A stretch of DNA of 64,000 bases from the NCBI RefSeq assembly GCF_014192015.1, contig NZ_JACHXJ010000002.1:124001-188000 (forward strand), given 5' to 3'. Shown in pieces: positions 8,782 through 17,880 of this stretch. A program made the position numbers and the translations under genes. The stretch's first letter is position 1. Every line of letters starts with the position of its first letter. The DNA is from Paenibacillus rhizosphaerae. GTDB taxonomy: Bacteria > Bacillota > Bacilli > Paenibacillales > Paenibacillaceae. The notes under the pieces are model-generated. The model had not been told where the DNA came from and searched no databases. It saw nothing but the letters and a program-made list of their open reading frames with translations.

Positions 8782-10482
8782 ATGAAAAAAGTGCTCTATG
8801 TCCCGCTGGACGACCGTCCTGCCAATTTGGATGATGTGATCGTACAGGGGAGATCCGCCGGGATCCAGCTGATTGTCCCCGACCGGGAGGATATTACAAA
8901 TCGCCTCGACTCCAAGGCCATGGCTGAAGGCGGTCTACTGGTTAGCACCTCATCGCCCACGTACGGAAAGACGCGGAATATCCGCCGTTTTATCAGGGAA
9001 CACGCCGCTCAGGCAGACGGATTTATCATTTCGACAGATATGCTGGCCTACGGCGGGTTAATCGGCAGCAGACGGCTCCGTTCAAGCGCTGGTGGCGCCT
9101 ACCCTGATTATGACCCCGACACCACCAAACTGCTGGACGTCTTTCGGGAAGTCAAGCGGGCTTACCCAAGTAAGCCGGTCTATGTGCTGGATACGATCAT
9201 GCGACTGGCGACCACCGTGTTTGTGGAAGGGCTGACCCAGGCTGCATACGACGAGGCGAGAGCTTTTGCCCAACAGCCACGGGCGGTCGCAACTACATTC
9301 GAGGACATTTTGGAAGGCTACGATACGAAGCCCGACGGCACTTCATTCGGAGAGCCTGCCCTTTTTGACAAGGAGCAGTACTATAATGCCAGAAGGCATA
9401 AATTCAAGACCAACCGATATATCATTGAACGGCTCGTCCGTGAGGGTTACGTGGATTTTCTCGCAGTGGGGGTGGATGACTCCTATACCCAAGGGGTACA
9501 GGCCAACGAAATTGCTTACCTGGAAGCCTTTGTGAATGAGCATTTGGGCGGCACCGGCGGCCAAAATCCGGACAAAGCGATCATTCTCCCCGATGCCGAC
9601 GCATTGGGATACTCTCTGCTGGGCCGGATGGCGAAGGAGCTTCACCGCTATAGCACCCTCCCGAAATACGGCGTCAAATATTTTGGGCCGGACGGATCGA
9701 CCATCGTCAATCCTTACGAGTATATGAGCGTGCACGATAATATCCGGCATCATGTGGACATCGTCGGCGGAGAGTTCGTTGACACGGCAGCCTATGATAT
9801 CGAAATCGTGGCGGTTACCAGTGCCAGCGAGATCGGCGCCGCCGTGAGCCGGATGGAAGCGAACAGCGCCGGCCGGGTTCCGACGATTGTGATTGATTTT
9901 GTCGGAGGAGGCGCCGCCGATGCGACCGTGACCGAAGCGCTGCTCGACAGCGTGTCCACCGGACAGCTTCTGGGATACAGCGCTTGGAACACGGCCGGCA
10001 ACAAAATTGGCATGGCCCTCGGCATGGCCCAGGCCCGATTCGTATACCTTGGCACGGAGAAGCGGCCGCCGGCACTGCAAGAGGCAGTGAATGCACACGG
10101 ATCACTGCTGTTCAAGCGATTCCTCAAGGACTACTACTATAAGAAGATCACGATTGCCGAAATCCGGACGTACTCGCGGGCACACACCCTATACTCCAAC
10201 GTACCGTATGCGGACCAAAACATTCGCCTGTTTAACTCGCCGGAAGACGATGAGGTTCTGGTCGAGATGCTTCGCGAACGCATGCAGGCGAACACGAAGG
10301 CGCTGGCTGCCAGAAAGGCATTCGAGCTCGGCGTGTCGCAGAACGTGTGGCGGATTAAGCCGTCCGGATGGTCGTATGCGACGTATGCCTGCGCGTCTCT
10401 GGACTACGAAAATCCGGCATTCATTTGGGAGCGGGCGTTTGAGATTACGCTGGGGCCGGAAGTGACGCTGAAAGAGTGCTAG
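8782..10482 (+). CDS. DUF4127 family protein
   Basis: This 566-residue protein belongs to the DUF4127 family, found in Paenibacillus and other Firmicutes. Its function is not established. The N-terminus has the family signature VLYVPLDDRPAN. Conserved-looking stretches include a Ser-Thr-Asp-Met-Leu-Ala-Tyr-Gly-Gly segment near residue 73 and Gly-Val-Asp-Asp-Ser near 234, which suggest an alpha/beta enzyme fold with acidic residues. There is no signal peptide, so it is probably cytoplasmic. The ATG at 8782 has a clear AAAGGAG site. It is a single-gene unit with its own promoter and terminator. The broken sugar permease just downstream hints at a former transport-catabolism locus, but that is only inference. 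Confidence 0.85.
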   Translation: MKKVLYVPLDDRPANLDDVIVQGRSAGIQLIVPDREDITNRLDSKAMAEGGLLVSTSSPTYGKTRNIRRFIREHAAQADGFIISTDMLAYGGLIGSRRLRSSAGGAYPDYDPDTTKLLDVFREVKRAYPSKPVYVLDTIMRLATTVFVEGLTQAAYDEARAFAQQPRAVATTFEDILEGYDTKPDGTSFGEPALFDKEQYYNARRHKFKTNRYIIERLVREGYVDFLAVGVDDSYTQGVQANEIAYLEAFVNEHLGGTGGQNPDKAIILPDADALGYSLLGRMAKELHRYSTLPKYGVKYFGPDGSTIVNPYEYMSVHDNIRHHVDIVGGEFVDTAAYDIEIVAVTSASEIGAAVSRMEANSAGRVPTIVIDFVGGGAADATVTEALLDSVSTGQLLGYSAWNTAGNKIGMALGMAQARFVYLGTEKRPPALQEAVNAHGSLLFKRFLKDYYYKKITIAEIRTYSRAHTLYSNVPYADQNIRLFNSPEDDEVLVEMLRERMQANTKALAARKAFELGVSQNVWRIKPSGWSYATYACASLDYENPAFIWERAFEITLGPEVTLKEC

Positions 10483-10575
10483 TACGAAGCGACTGGCGCT
10501 CGTCGTTGTTCCGGTATCCGGTAACAGGGCGAGCAGTGTAAACAGCCGAATAGCTTCTGCCGTGCAGGACAAAGC

Positions 10576-10602
10576 AAAGCCCGGGATTCCCGGGCTTTTT
10601 TT
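10576..10602. terminator. Intrinsic terminator
   Basis: A 7-bp GCCCGGG/CCCGGGC stem with a 3-base loop is followed by seven T residues on the plus strand. It lies about 95 bases after the DUF4127 stop. Confidence 0.85.
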
Positions 10603-10641
10603 CTGTATGGCTATGAGTGATGTAACCCGGCAACCCCGGGC

Positions 10642-10885
10642 TCACTTGACGGCCCCGGCCGTAATTCCAATGGCGATCTGCCGCTGGAAGAACATGTACA
10701 TGATCAGGACCGGGACGATAGTGATGAGCAGACCAGCGAAAAGGGGGCCCCATTCGGTACGGTACTGCATTTGGGCCTGCATCATCGCGATGCCGACGGG
10801 CAGGGTATAGTGCTTCGGAGCTGAAATCGCTCCATAGCAGCAAACGTCCGGCAGAGACCAGGGCATTTTGCGGAAAATCTGGAGG
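10642..10885 (-). pseudogene. Remnant of a MalG-type sugar ABC permease (C-terminus)
   Basis: Read on the minus strand, the last ~55 codons give YTLPVGIAMM, WGPLFAGLLI and the ending QIAIGITAGAVK. This is the classic C-terminus of carbohydrate ABC permeases. It stops properly at 10642-10644. Immediately upstream the match continues in another frame (VSAGRLLLW, as expected just before the last helices), so there is at least one frameshift. Nothing upstream of about 10885 looks like permease; a start codon and the five other helices are absent. It is therefore a decayed remnant. No partner permease or binding-protein gene is next to it. Confidence 0.75.
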
Positions 10886-10981
10886 TTTCACGCGATTGAG
10901 AATGGAACATATGTTTGATAGGATAGGAAATAAGCTGTCTAAACGAAACAAAGGGTTAGAAAAGAAACGGGGGATGAGCGG

Positions 10982-11587
10982 ATGTATCAGTACATAGATG
11001 AGGAATACGTAAAGGTGGATTTTGCCCAAGCCGATCTGAAGGAAGGGGAATTGAAGGGGTGCACCTTTCATCAGTGCAGCTTTCGCGGGGCGGCGCTGGA
11101 TGAGGTTTGGACAACCGGCTGCCGGTTTATCGAATGCGACTTTGGGGGAGCGACACTGAACGCTTCGCTGCATGTCCGGTCAGCGTTTACGAACTGCCGT
11201 TTTGCGGGGGCCAATTTGTTCGTAAGCAAGTTTGAGGATTGCAAAATGACGGGCAGCGACTTCTCCGGCGCATCGCTGGACGGCATCACGATCCAGGGCG
11301 GGGACTGGTCGTACACGAACCTGCGCCACGTCAATCTCGCCAAGCAGCAGTTGCGGGGCATCCGCCTCGTGGAGGCGGATTTGTCCGAATGCAATCTGCA
11401 AAAAGCGGATCTTCGCGAGGCGGATTTGAGCGGCGTCCGGCTGGCGAAGGCCGCGATGAGCGGTGCCGATCTGCGGGGCGCAAAGCTGGACCGCTTTGAC
11501 TTCCGGTCGATCGACCTCACCGGGGTGCGGATCGACCTGGAGCAGGCGGTCGGCGTAGCCCGGGCCTACGGTGCCAAGGTGGACTAA
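10982..11587 (+). CDS. Pentapeptide-repeat protein
   Basis: This 201-residue protein is built almost wholly from A(D/N)LXX-type five-residue repeats, with Leu, Phe or Val at the centre (for example ADLSECNLQKADLREADLSG). Such repeats fold as a right-handed quadrilateral beta-helix. Some family members, such as Qnr and MfpA, mimic DNA and protect gyrase; others have unknown roles. No transmembrane segment or signal peptide is seen, so it is likely cytoplasmic. The ATG at 10982 is preceded by a purine-rich GGGGGATGAGCGG stretch. A function in quinolone tolerance cannot be claimed from repeats alone. Confidence 0.85.
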   Translation: MYQYIDEEYVKVDFAQADLKEGELKGCTFHQCSFRGAALDEVWTTGCRFIECDFGGATLNASLHVRSAFTNCRFAGANLFVSKFEDCKMTGSDFSGASLDGITIQGGDWSYTNLRHVNLAKQQLRGIRLVEADLSECNLQKADLREADLSGVRLAKAAMSGADLRGAKLDRFDFRSIDLTGVRIDLEQAVGVARAYGAKVD

Positions 11588-11605
11588 CACCTTGGCCGCT
11601 CCGCC

Positions 11606-12016
11606 CTAGAACCGCCTGTACATGCCGACCGATGCCGGCGCCGTCTCCTCGAAGCCGAACTGCCGGTACAGCCGGTCGGCCGGCACATCGGCGATCAGGC
11701 TGACATAGGCGGTGGACGGAGCGTTTCGGTCCAGGTAGCCTGTGATTTCGGCCATGATCCGCTTGCCCAGGCCCTGGCCTTGATGACCGGGATCAACGGC
11801 GATGTCAACGACCTGGTACATGCAGCCTCCGTCCCCGATGACTCGGCCCATGCCGATCAGTTTCCCTTGCAGGCGGAGGGTCACGATGAAAAGGGAGCCC
11901 TGAAGTCCCCTTCGGGAGGCGTCGAGGTCTTTGGGGCTGAGGCCGGCCTTTAACCGCAGGTTGTTGTACTCCTCGGCTTCCGGGACATCGTGTCCAAGCT
12001 GAATGTGTGAATTCAT
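11606..12016 (-). CDS. GNAT family N-acetyltransferase
   Basis: This protein of about 136 residues has the GNAT fold used to move acetyl from acetyl-CoA to an amine. The acetyl-CoA binding motif A is visible as VDPGHQGQGLGKRIM, preceded by VDIAV on beta-strand 4. The C-terminal LYRQFGFEE motif is also typical. The substrate is unknown. Two adjacent ATG codons (12019 and 12016) follow AAAGGAG; the second has the better 7-base spacing. Its stop lies 18 bases from the convergent pentapeptide gene. A longer in-frame start at 12079 lacks a good ribosome site. Confidence 0.85.
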   Translation of the reverse strand: MNSHIQLGHDVPEAEEYNNLRLKAGLSPKDLDASRRGLQGSLFIVTLRLQGKLIGMGRVIGDGGCMYQVVDIAVDPGHQGQGLGKRIMAEITGYLDRNAPSTAYVSLIADVPADRLYRQFGFEETAPASVGMYRRF

Positions 12017-12159
12017 CATCTCACTCCTTTGCTCCCAAGTATATCTGAAGATATGGAAGGCGTCACGGCAAACGGGCAAGCAGTCGACCTGCTTAAAAGG
12101 TCATGCTCGCAGCCGCCATGCCGCCGCAGCGGGATACCGGCATCACTCAAGCTTGAATG

Positions 12160-12909
12160 TTACCGCAGCATCATGGTGCCTCCATCAACCATGATGGTTT
12201 GCCCGGTAATAAATTTGGCGTCTCTGCTTAACAGGAAGCAGACGACACGCCCGACGTCGTGCTCGCAGTCGCCAAGCCGCCGCAAAGGGATGTTGTTGAC
12301 CATTTTCTCGTAAGCCTCGGGCATCTTTTCTTTCCATTCCAGAACCCCTTCGGAGGCTGCAATCGGGCAGACGATGTTGACATTGATCTGATCCGGCCCC
12401 CATTCCTTGGCCGCCACGCGGGAAATGCCGCGCATGGCTTCCTTGGCGGCTGCGTAGGAGGTTTGCGTGGGCATGCCATCGAGCGCCGCTCCGGAAGCAA
12501 AGTTCACGATCGAGCCCTGCGTTTCTTTTAAGTATGGATAGCTCCACTTCATCAGATGAAAAGCAGGCAGAAAGCCTGTATGCAGCGCCAGTCTGAGCTC
12601 TTCCTCAGTCGTATCCAGAAAGGGCACGTTCCTTGAAGCCTGCGCGCAGTTCACCAGTCCGTGGAGTGTTTTGAACCTTCCGATAACCTGCTTGAAGCCT
12701 TGAGCGACCTCATCTTTATCGAGCAGATTGACTTTAACAAACATGCATTCCGCTCTTTCGCTGATCTCCTTCTCCGCGATGCGCCCCTTTTCTTCGCTGC
12801 TGTCGAAAAATGCGACCCGGGCTCCCTCTTTGGCCAGAGCCATAACGACCCCCTTGCCGATGCCCGCGGCGCCTCCATTGACGAGAATCGTATGATCCGC
12901 TAATTTCAT
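12160..12909 (-). CDS. SDR family oxidoreductase
   Basis: This 249-residue classical short-chain dehydrogenase/reductase has the Rossmann motif GGAAGIGKG near residue 12 and the catalytic Tyr-x-x-x-Lys in TSYAAAKEA, preceded by the active-site Ser in NFASGAA. The usual NNAG motif reads NCAQ here, an unusual variant. The C-terminus ends with ITGQTIMVDGG, as in FabG-like enzymes. It would be a cytoplasmic NAD(P)-dependent oxidoreductase of unknown substrate. An AGGAGG site lies 12 bases before the ATG, a slightly long spacing. It is transcribed away from the lactonase gene. Confidence 0.88.
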   Translation of the reverse strand: MKLADHTILVNGGAAGIGKGVVMALAKEGARVAFFDSSEEKGRIAEKEISERAECMFVKVNLLDKDEVAQGFKQVIGRFKTLHGLVNCAQASRNVPFLDTTEEELRLALHTGFLPAFHLMKWSYPYLKETQGSIVNFASGAALDGMPTQTSYAAAKEAMRGISRVAAKEWGPDQINVNIVCPIAASEGVLEWKEKMPEAYEKMVNNIPLRRLGDCEHDVGRVVCFLLSRDAKFITGQTIMVDGGTMMLR

Positions 12910-13240
12910 AAGTTTGTTCAGCCTCCTGATGCTGGGTTTTGCTTGCGTTCTATCGTTCTATTCGAAGCGCGCAAATGATTTTACGGCCGGCTGGAAATCT
13001 GATTTCCTTATGTTTATGGATGATGTCGTTCGTACCATAATGACCGTATGACGTTTGAACAGATCTGCCAGTGATACGGCAATCGCTTGGATGACATTGT
13101 AGACATGGAACCTCCTTGTAAGCATCCGCCAATAACACCGACCGTATTACTATGTTCCTTCCGAAGGATAATTACACTATGGACCCGATGATCCGTCCGT
13201 TTCCCTTATGGAGGGGAGAAAATGAGGGAGAAGCCCCTTT

Positions 13241-13268
13241 TGCCGTATGCCACTAACAATGATACAAT
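13241..13268 (+). promoter_or_regulatory. Candidate sigma-A promoter of the lactonase gene
   Basis: TTGCCG (13241-13246) and TACAAT (13263-13268) are 16 bases apart. Transcription would begin about 30 bases ahead of the coding start. The remainder of the 12910-13304 gap shows no gene. Confidence 0.5.
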
Positions 13269-13304
13269 CATTTATACAAACACAAAGAGAGAGGCGAAGT
13301 GATC

Positions 13305-14378
13305 ATGACAGCGAACGATCGCATGCTGGTGTTCGTCGGTTCATATGCCGAAGCGGCATCCGACGGAATCTACGTATACGAATTGCATGAAGGGAAAGGC
13401 GAGTTGACGCTGCTCGACAAGGTGGACGGCAACAAAAATCCGACGTTCCTGAACGTGGATCAGGCGGGGAACCTGCTGTATGCAATCAGCGAAACGGCGG
13501 CCGAAGACGGATCGAAGACGAGCGACGCCGCAGCTTATACGATTGATCCGCAAGCAGGCAAGCTGACCGAATCCAGCCGGGCATACGCGCTGAACGGTCC
13601 GGCCTGCCACATCCAGCGCAGCGCAGACAGCAAATATTTGACGCTGACCAGTTATCATAAAGGCACGATCAGCTTGGTGAAAATGGACGCCGGCGGCAAG
13701 GTGGGAAGCGTGCTGGACATCCAGCAGCATGTCGGACAAGGCGACTACAGCGGAGTCGCTCCGCATCTGCATTCCTCGTTCTACAGCCCGGATCAGCGCT
13801 TTTTGCTCGCGTGCGACCTTGGTCTGGATCTCATCCGTACATACCGGATCGACGAAGCCGAAGGCAAGCTCGTCCCGGTGAGCGATGCGGTGGTGGAGAA
13901 AGGCGCCGGACCGCGCCATCTGACTTTCCATCCCAATGGAAAATTCGCGTATGTCATCAATGAATTGAATTCGACGGTTACGGCCTTTCAATATAACGCA
14001 GAGCAGGGAACCCTCGAGACGCTGGAGACCGTGCCGACGCTGCCCGCGGAGTGGACGGGGGATAACGGCTGCGCGGAAATTACGATTTCTGCCGACGGCC
14101 GGTTCCTGTACGGCTCCAATCGCGGTCACGACAGCATCGTCGTCTATGCGGTCGATCCGGAATCCGGCAAGCTGACCACAGTGCAGCACGTGTCGACAGA
14201 AGGCCAGCACCCGCGCCATTTTTCCATCGTTCCTGGCGGTAAGCATGTGATCGCGGCCAACCGGGATACCAATAACCTGACCCTCTTCACCGTAGACCAG
14301 GATACCGGCAAATTGACCTATACAGGCCATTCGGTAGAGGTGTCCAAACCGGTCTGCGTGTGGGCTGTCCGCTACTAG
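13305..14378 (+). CDS. Lactonase family protein (6-phosphogluconolactonase-like beta-propeller)
   Basis: This protein of about 357 residues belongs to the YbhE/Pgl lactonase family, seven-bladed propellers. The best-known member hydrolyses 6-phosphogluconolactone in the pentose phosphate pathway. Recurrent propeller signatures are present: FVGSYAEAASDGIYVYE, GPRHLTFHPNGKFAYVINEL, ISADGRFLYGSNRGHDSI and HPRHFSIVPGG. The length agrees with the family. There is no signal peptide. The ATG at 13305 has GAGAGG 10 bases upstream; a GTG at 13299 is a possible alternative. It is monocistronic. The true substrate may be another sugar lactone. Confidence 0.85.
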   Translation: MTANDRMLVFVGSYAEAASDGIYVYELHEGKGELTLLDKVDGNKNPTFLNVDQAGNLLYAISETAAEDGSKTSDAAAYTIDPQAGKLTESSRAYALNGPACHIQRSADSKYLTLTSYHKGTISLVKMDAGGKVGSVLDIQQHVGQGDYSGVAPHLHSSFYSPDQRFLLACDLGLDLIRTYRIDEAEGKLVPVSDAVVEKGAGPRHLTFHPNGKFAYVINELNSTVTAFQYNAEQGTLETLETVPTLPAEWTGDNGCAEITISADGRFLYGSNRGHDSIVVYAVDPESGKLTTVQHVSTEGQHPRHFSIVPGGKHVIAANRDTNNLTLFTVDQDTGKLTYTGHSVEVSKPVCVWAVRY

Positions 14379-14521
14379 ATCCATATTCCCCTGAAAGTCC
14401 GGCGGGCTTTCGATTCCCGGCTGTTCAAGATTTTTGCGAAGCCGGACACCGGATGCACGATCCGGACTCATCAATCGGGGGAACGGATGGTACAATAGAG
14501 ATAGCCAGTAAGAAAGGATGG

Positions 14522-14857
14522 ATGCGTGTGGAAGAGACCATGGAAGAATCCGTCAAGCACGAGTCTTGCGGAACAGGCGAACGGAAGAGCCACCATTCCC
14601 CCAAAACGAAAAACAACCTGATCAGCCGCTTGAACCGGATTGAGGGGCAGATCCGCGGCATTAAAGGCTTAATCGAAAAGGATACGTACTGCGACGACGT
14701 ACTGAACCAGATTTCTTCGGTCCAATCCGCCTTGAACGGGGTCAGTAAGCTTCTGCTCGAGCATCATATGAAGAGCTGCCTGATCGAACGCATTCAGGAC
14801 GGGGAGAATGAAGTGATCGATGAACTGCTCGTAACGATTCATAAATTAATGAAATAA
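14522..14857 (+). CDS. csoR: CsoR-type copper-sensing transcriptional repressor
   Basis: This 111-residue all-alpha repressor of the DUF156 family binds operator DNA when free of Cu(I) and releases it on copper binding. The Cu(I) ligands are visible as Cys57, His82 and Cys86, with the same 25 and 4 residue spacings as Cys45, His70 and Cys74 of Bacillus CsoR. An additional Cys16 and a His pair lie in the non-conserved N-terminal arm. It precedes copZ and copA, which carry CsoR-like operators, so it most likely controls them. The start is ATG 14522 or GTG 14528; both follow AAAGGA. A terminator follows at once, so csoR is a separate transcript. Confidence 0.92.
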   Translation: MRVEETMEESVKHESCGTGERKSHHSPKTKNNLISRLNRIEGQIRGIKGLIEKDTYCDDVLNQISSVQSALNGVSKLLLEHHMKSCLIERIQDGENEVIDELLVTIHKLMK

Positions 14858-14877
14858 TCGAATACGGCTCAGAACCC

Positions 14878-14903
14878 AAGGATTCGGAAGAATCCTTTTT
14901 TTT
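14878..14903 (+). terminator. csoR terminator
   Basis: AAGGATTC and GAATCCTT form an 8-bp stem with a GGAA loop, followed by a T-tract reaching eight residues. It starts 21 bases after the csoR stop. Confidence 0.85.
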
Positions 14904-14905
14904 AT

Positions 14906-15014
14906 AATATCAGAAAGCATAAACTCCAGAGCCATAGCTTCCTGATATTGCAAGAAAAGTAACCTTTAAACGCGGTCTGTCATCTTTGAAGGTACGTCGA
15001 TAGACGTTTTTTTT
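14906..15014 (+). ncRNA. Structured repeat element, copy 1
   Basis: This ~109-base element is repeated at 56860-56970. Its 5' helix joins AATATCAG (14906-14913) to CTGATATT (14942-14949), with GAAGC-type pairing continuing inward. A single-stranded middle carries conserved CAAGAAA, and CGCGGTCTGTC and CTTTGAAGGTACG follow. AAACG pairs with CGTTT at the 3' end around a bulge, then eight T residues follow. The flanks of the two copies are unrelated. The outer base pairs differ between copies but remain complementary. It could be a small RNA family, a mobile palindromic element or a leader/terminator of copZ. Strand is inferred from the T-tract. Confidence 0.6.
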
Positions 15015-15027
15015 ATGGGCGGAAATA

Positions 15028-15086
15028 TAGATTAGGGGGGTATAGTAAAATAATGGTTGACTTAATATAGGGTAGGGGGGTATACT
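15028..15086 (+). promoter_or_regulatory. copZ-copA promoter with two CsoR-type operators
   Basis: A promoter has TTGACT (15057-15062), an 18-base spacer and TATACT (15081-15086). The spacer holds AGGGTAGGGGGGTATAC, matching the G-tract operators known for CsoR. A second copy, ATTAGGGGGGTATAG, lies just upstream at about 15028-15046. CsoR binding would hide the promoter and copper would release it. The ~85-base leader to copZ ends in GAGGAGAG. Confidence 0.8.
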
Positions 15087-15170
15087 ACATGACAAGGAGA
15101 TGGTGATCAATAATTCGGTCTCATGCCAAATGCCATCTTCCAACAATAACGATCCGAGGAGAGATGATAT

Positions 15171-15371
15171 ATGAACCAAGTTACATTACAAGTCAACGGC
15201 ATGTCCTGCATGCACTGCGTCAATTCTATCGAAGGCGCGATGAAGGCGCTGGGTGCAGACGCCAAGGTCAACCTGGCAGATGGAACAGTCACGGTTGCGT
15301 ATGACAGCGTGAAGCTGTCGCTTCAATCGATTAAGGAAGCAATTGAAGATCAAGGCTATGAGGTCGCCTAA
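15171..15371 (+). CDS. copZ: Copper chaperone CopZ
   Basis: This 66-residue single heavy-metal-associated (HMA) domain has the Cu(I)-binding loop GMSCMHC, residues 10-16, in the usual ferredoxin-like fold. CopZ carries Cu(I) in the cytoplasm and hands it to the HMA domains of CopA. The length matches the family (about 68). The ATG at 15171 is preceded by GAGGAGAG. It is the first gene of a copZ-copA-lipoprotein operon with 28 bases to copA. The extra Met and His within the loop (CMHC) are common in Bacillales CopZ. Confidence 0.95.
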   Translation: MNQVTLQVNGMSCMHCVNSIEGAMKALGADAKVNLADGTVTVAYDSVKLSLQSIKEAIEDQGYEVA

Positions 15372-15399
15372 CGAATAAAGGAAACGGGGTGTCGTTGCA

Positions 15400-17880
15400 A
15401 TGGAAACTTACACTAGGGAGCAGGAGCAGCTGAGGCAGCAGGAACAAGCGTCTTTGCAGATCACAGGCATGACTTGTGCCGCATGTGCCAACCGGATTGA
15501 GAAGGGGCTGAAAAAGCTGGATGGCGTGTCTGAGGCCAATGTGAACTTTGCGATGGAGCGCGCCACGGTTACCTATGATCCGGAACGGACCAGCACGGAT
15601 CATATGGAGGAAGCCGTCAAAAAGCTGGGGTACGATACGGCCAAAGAAGTGGTCGATCTGGATATTACCGGGATGTACTGCGCGGCCTGCGCGGTCAAAA
15701 TTGAAAAAACGCTGAACAAGATGCCTGGCGTAAAGAGCGCCAATGTCAATTTTGCGATGGAGACGGCCAGAGTGGAATTTAACCCGCTGGAAGTCACCGC
15801 GGCCGACATGGAGAACCGGATCGACAAGCTGGGATACAAGGCGGCTCCCAAGCGGGAGCAGACCGCCGATCCTACGGAGCAGCGCAGCCGGGTGATTACG
15901 CAGCAGAAGCGCAAGCTGCTGATCTCCGCGCTCTTGTCCCTGCCGCTGCTGTGGTCCATGGTCAGCCACTTCTCATTTCTGTCCTGGATCTGGATGCCGG
16001 AGCTGTTCATGAACCCGTGGTTCCAGCTCGCGCTCGCCACCCCGGTACAGTTTTATATTGGTAGGCAGTTCTATAAGGGGGCGTTCAACGCCCTCCGCAA
16101 CAAAAGCGCCAATATGGACGTTCTGGTCAGCTTGGGAACATCGGCCGCCTACTTTTACAGCCTCTATTTAACGATCGAGTGGGCTGCCGGAGGCGGAAGC
16201 ATTCATCACGGTCCGGAAATGTATTATGAAACAAGCGCCGTGCTGATCACGCTGGTCATTATGGGTAAGCTGTTCGAGCTGCTCGCAAAAGGGCGGACAT
16301 CCGAAGCGATCAAAACGCTGATGGGGCTGCAGGCGAAGAATGCCGTCGTCATCCGAAACGGTGAAGAGCTCACCATTCCGGTCGAAGAGGTTCTGACTGG
16401 GGACATCGTCCTCGTGAAGCCGGGCGAAAAAATCCCGGTGGACGGACTCGTGCTCGAAGGGGCGTCGGCCGTTAACGAATCGATGCTGACCGGCGAGAGC
16501 ATCCCGGTTGAGAAAAAGGCCGGGGATTCCGTTTTCGGCGCGACCGTCAACAAAAACGGAAGGCTGAAAATTCAAGCGACGAAGGTCGGCCGGGAAACGG
16601 CCCTCGCGCAAATTATCAAAGTAGTTGAGGAAGCGCAGGGCTCGAAGGCGCCGATCCAGCGGGTGGCCGACGTCATTTCCGGCATCTTCGTCCCGATCGT
16701 GGTCGGCATTGCCCTCCTGACTTTCGTCGTCTGGTACTTCTGGGTGACCCCGTACGACTTTGCCAGTGCACTGGAGAAGGCGATCGCGGTTCTGGTCATC
16801 GCCTGCCCATGCGCCCTCGGTCTCGCTACACCGACGTCGATCATGGCCGGTTCAGGCCGCGCTGCCGAACTGGGCGTCCTGTTCAAAGGCGGCGAGTATC
16901 TGGAGTCGACGCATCGAATCAACACGGTCATCCTGGACAAAACGGGCACGGTCACGAAAGGGAAGCCGGAGCTGACCGATGTGCTGACCGCATCGATGGA
17001 TGAGCCCGAGTTTCTGCGTCTGGCCGGTTCGGCGGAGAAGCCGTCGGAACATCCGCTCGCTGAGGCCATCGTAGATGGGATCAAGGCCCGCGGCCTTGCC
17101 CTTAGCGAAGCCGGGGAGTTTGAAGCCATCCCGGGTTACGGCATCCGGGCCGTCGTGGACGGACGTGAGGTGCTCGCCGGAACCCGCAAGCTGATGGAGA
17201 AGCATGGCATCCTTGCCCGGAATGCGGAGAGCAGCATGACGAAGTTGGAGGAAGAGGGCAAAACGGCGATGCTTGTCGCAGTAGACGGACGGTACGCGGG
17301 ACTGATCGCCGTAGCGGATACGATCAAGGAAAGCTCCAAGGCGGCGGTCGGCCGGTTAAAAGGCTTAGGCATTCAAGTGGTTATGATCACCGGGGACAAT
17401 GAACGTACGGCTCAAGCGATCGCCCGGCAGGCCGGCATTGACGAGGTGCTTGCGGAGGTTCTGCCCGAAGGGAAAGCCGCCGAAGTCAAAAAGCTGCAGT
17501 CGCTTGGCAAAAAAGTGGCGATGGTCGGCGACGGCATCAACGATGCACCGGCCTTGGCGCAAGCCGACATCGGCATGGCCATCGGAACGGGGACGGACGT
17601 CGCCATGGAAGCGGCGGACGTGACGCTGATGCGCGGCGATTTGAACAGCATTGCCGATTCCATCGAAATGAGTCGGAAAACGATGCGCAATATCCGCCAA
17701 AACCTGTTCTGGGCGCTCGGCTACAACACGCTGGGCATTCCGGTCGCTGCCCTTGGGCTGCTCGCTCCTTGGATTGCCGGGGCCGCGATGGCGCTCAGCT
17801 CGGTCTCGGTCGTCCTGAACGCACTCAGACTGCAGCGGATGAAACTGCAGACGAACCCGAAAGGAGAGCAGGCCGCATGA
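15400..17880 (+). CDS. copA: Copper-exporting P1B-type ATPase CopA
   Basis: This 826-residue P-type ATPase exports Cu(I) across the cell membrane. Two N-terminal HMA domains carry GMTCAAC (about residue 23) and GMYCAAC (about 92). The remaining motifs are in order: the actuator TGES near 365, the membrane CPC copper site near 469, the phosphorylation site DKTGT near 512, the SEHPL motif of the nucleotide domain and GDGINDAP near 709. About eight transmembrane helices are expected. All catalytic residues are intact. The ATG at 15400 is preceded by a weak GGAAACGGGG site. The stop overlaps the next gene by four bases, which suggests translational coupling. Confidence 0.96.
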   Translation: METYTREQEQLRQQEQASLQITGMTCAACANRIEKGLKKLDGVSEANVNFAMERATVTYDPERTSTDHMEEAVKKLGYDTAKEVVDLDITGMYCAACAVKIEKTLNKMPGVKSANVNFAMETARVEFNPLEVTAADMENRIDKLGYKAAPKREQTADPTEQRSRVITQQKRKLLISALLSLPLLWSMVSHFSFLSWIWMPELFMNPWFQLALATPVQFYIGRQFYKGAFNALRNKSANMDVLVSLGTSAAYFYSLYLTIEWAAGGGSIHHGPEMYYETSAVLITLVIMGKLFELLAKGRTSEAIKTLMGLQAKNAVVIRNGEELTIPVEEVLTGDIVLVKPGEKIPVDGLVLEGASAVNESMLTGESIPVEKKAGDSVFGATVNKNGRLKIQATKVGRETALAQIIKVVEEAQGSKAPIQRVADVISGIFVPIVVGIALLTFVVWYFWVTPYDFASALEKAIAVLVIACPCALGLATPTSIMAGSGRAAELGVLFKGGEYLESTHRINTVILDKTGTVTKGKPELTDVLTASMDEPEFLRLAGSAEKPSEHPLAEAIVDGIKARGLALSEAGEFEAIPGYGIRAVVDGREVLAGTRKLMEKHGILARNAESSMTKLEEEGKTAMLVAVDGRYAGLIAVADTIKESSKAAVGRLKGLGIQVVMITGDNERTAQAIARQAGIDEVLAEVLPEGKAAEVKKLQSLGKKVAMVGDGINDAPALAQADIGMAIGTGTDVAMEAADVTLMRGDLNSIADSIEMSRKTMRNIRQNLFWALGYNTLGIPVAALGLLAPWIAGAAMALSSVSVVLNALRLQRMKLQTNPKGEQAA

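Noticed and set aside
12950..13138. A 62-codon minus-strand frame upstream of the SDR gene
   Set aside because: It has no good ribosome site and its composition is not protein-like. It probably is not expressed.
13223..13302. Short frame after a good ribosome site upstream of the lactonase gene
   Set aside because: The best promoter lies inside it, so the lactonase transcript would not carry it whole. I saw no support for a leader peptide.
14910..15179. Minus-strand open frame across the structured repeat (copy 1)
   Set aside because: The same peptide-like stretch recurs at the second repeat copy only because the DNA is repeated. There is no ribosome site and the strand is antisense to the copZ leader.
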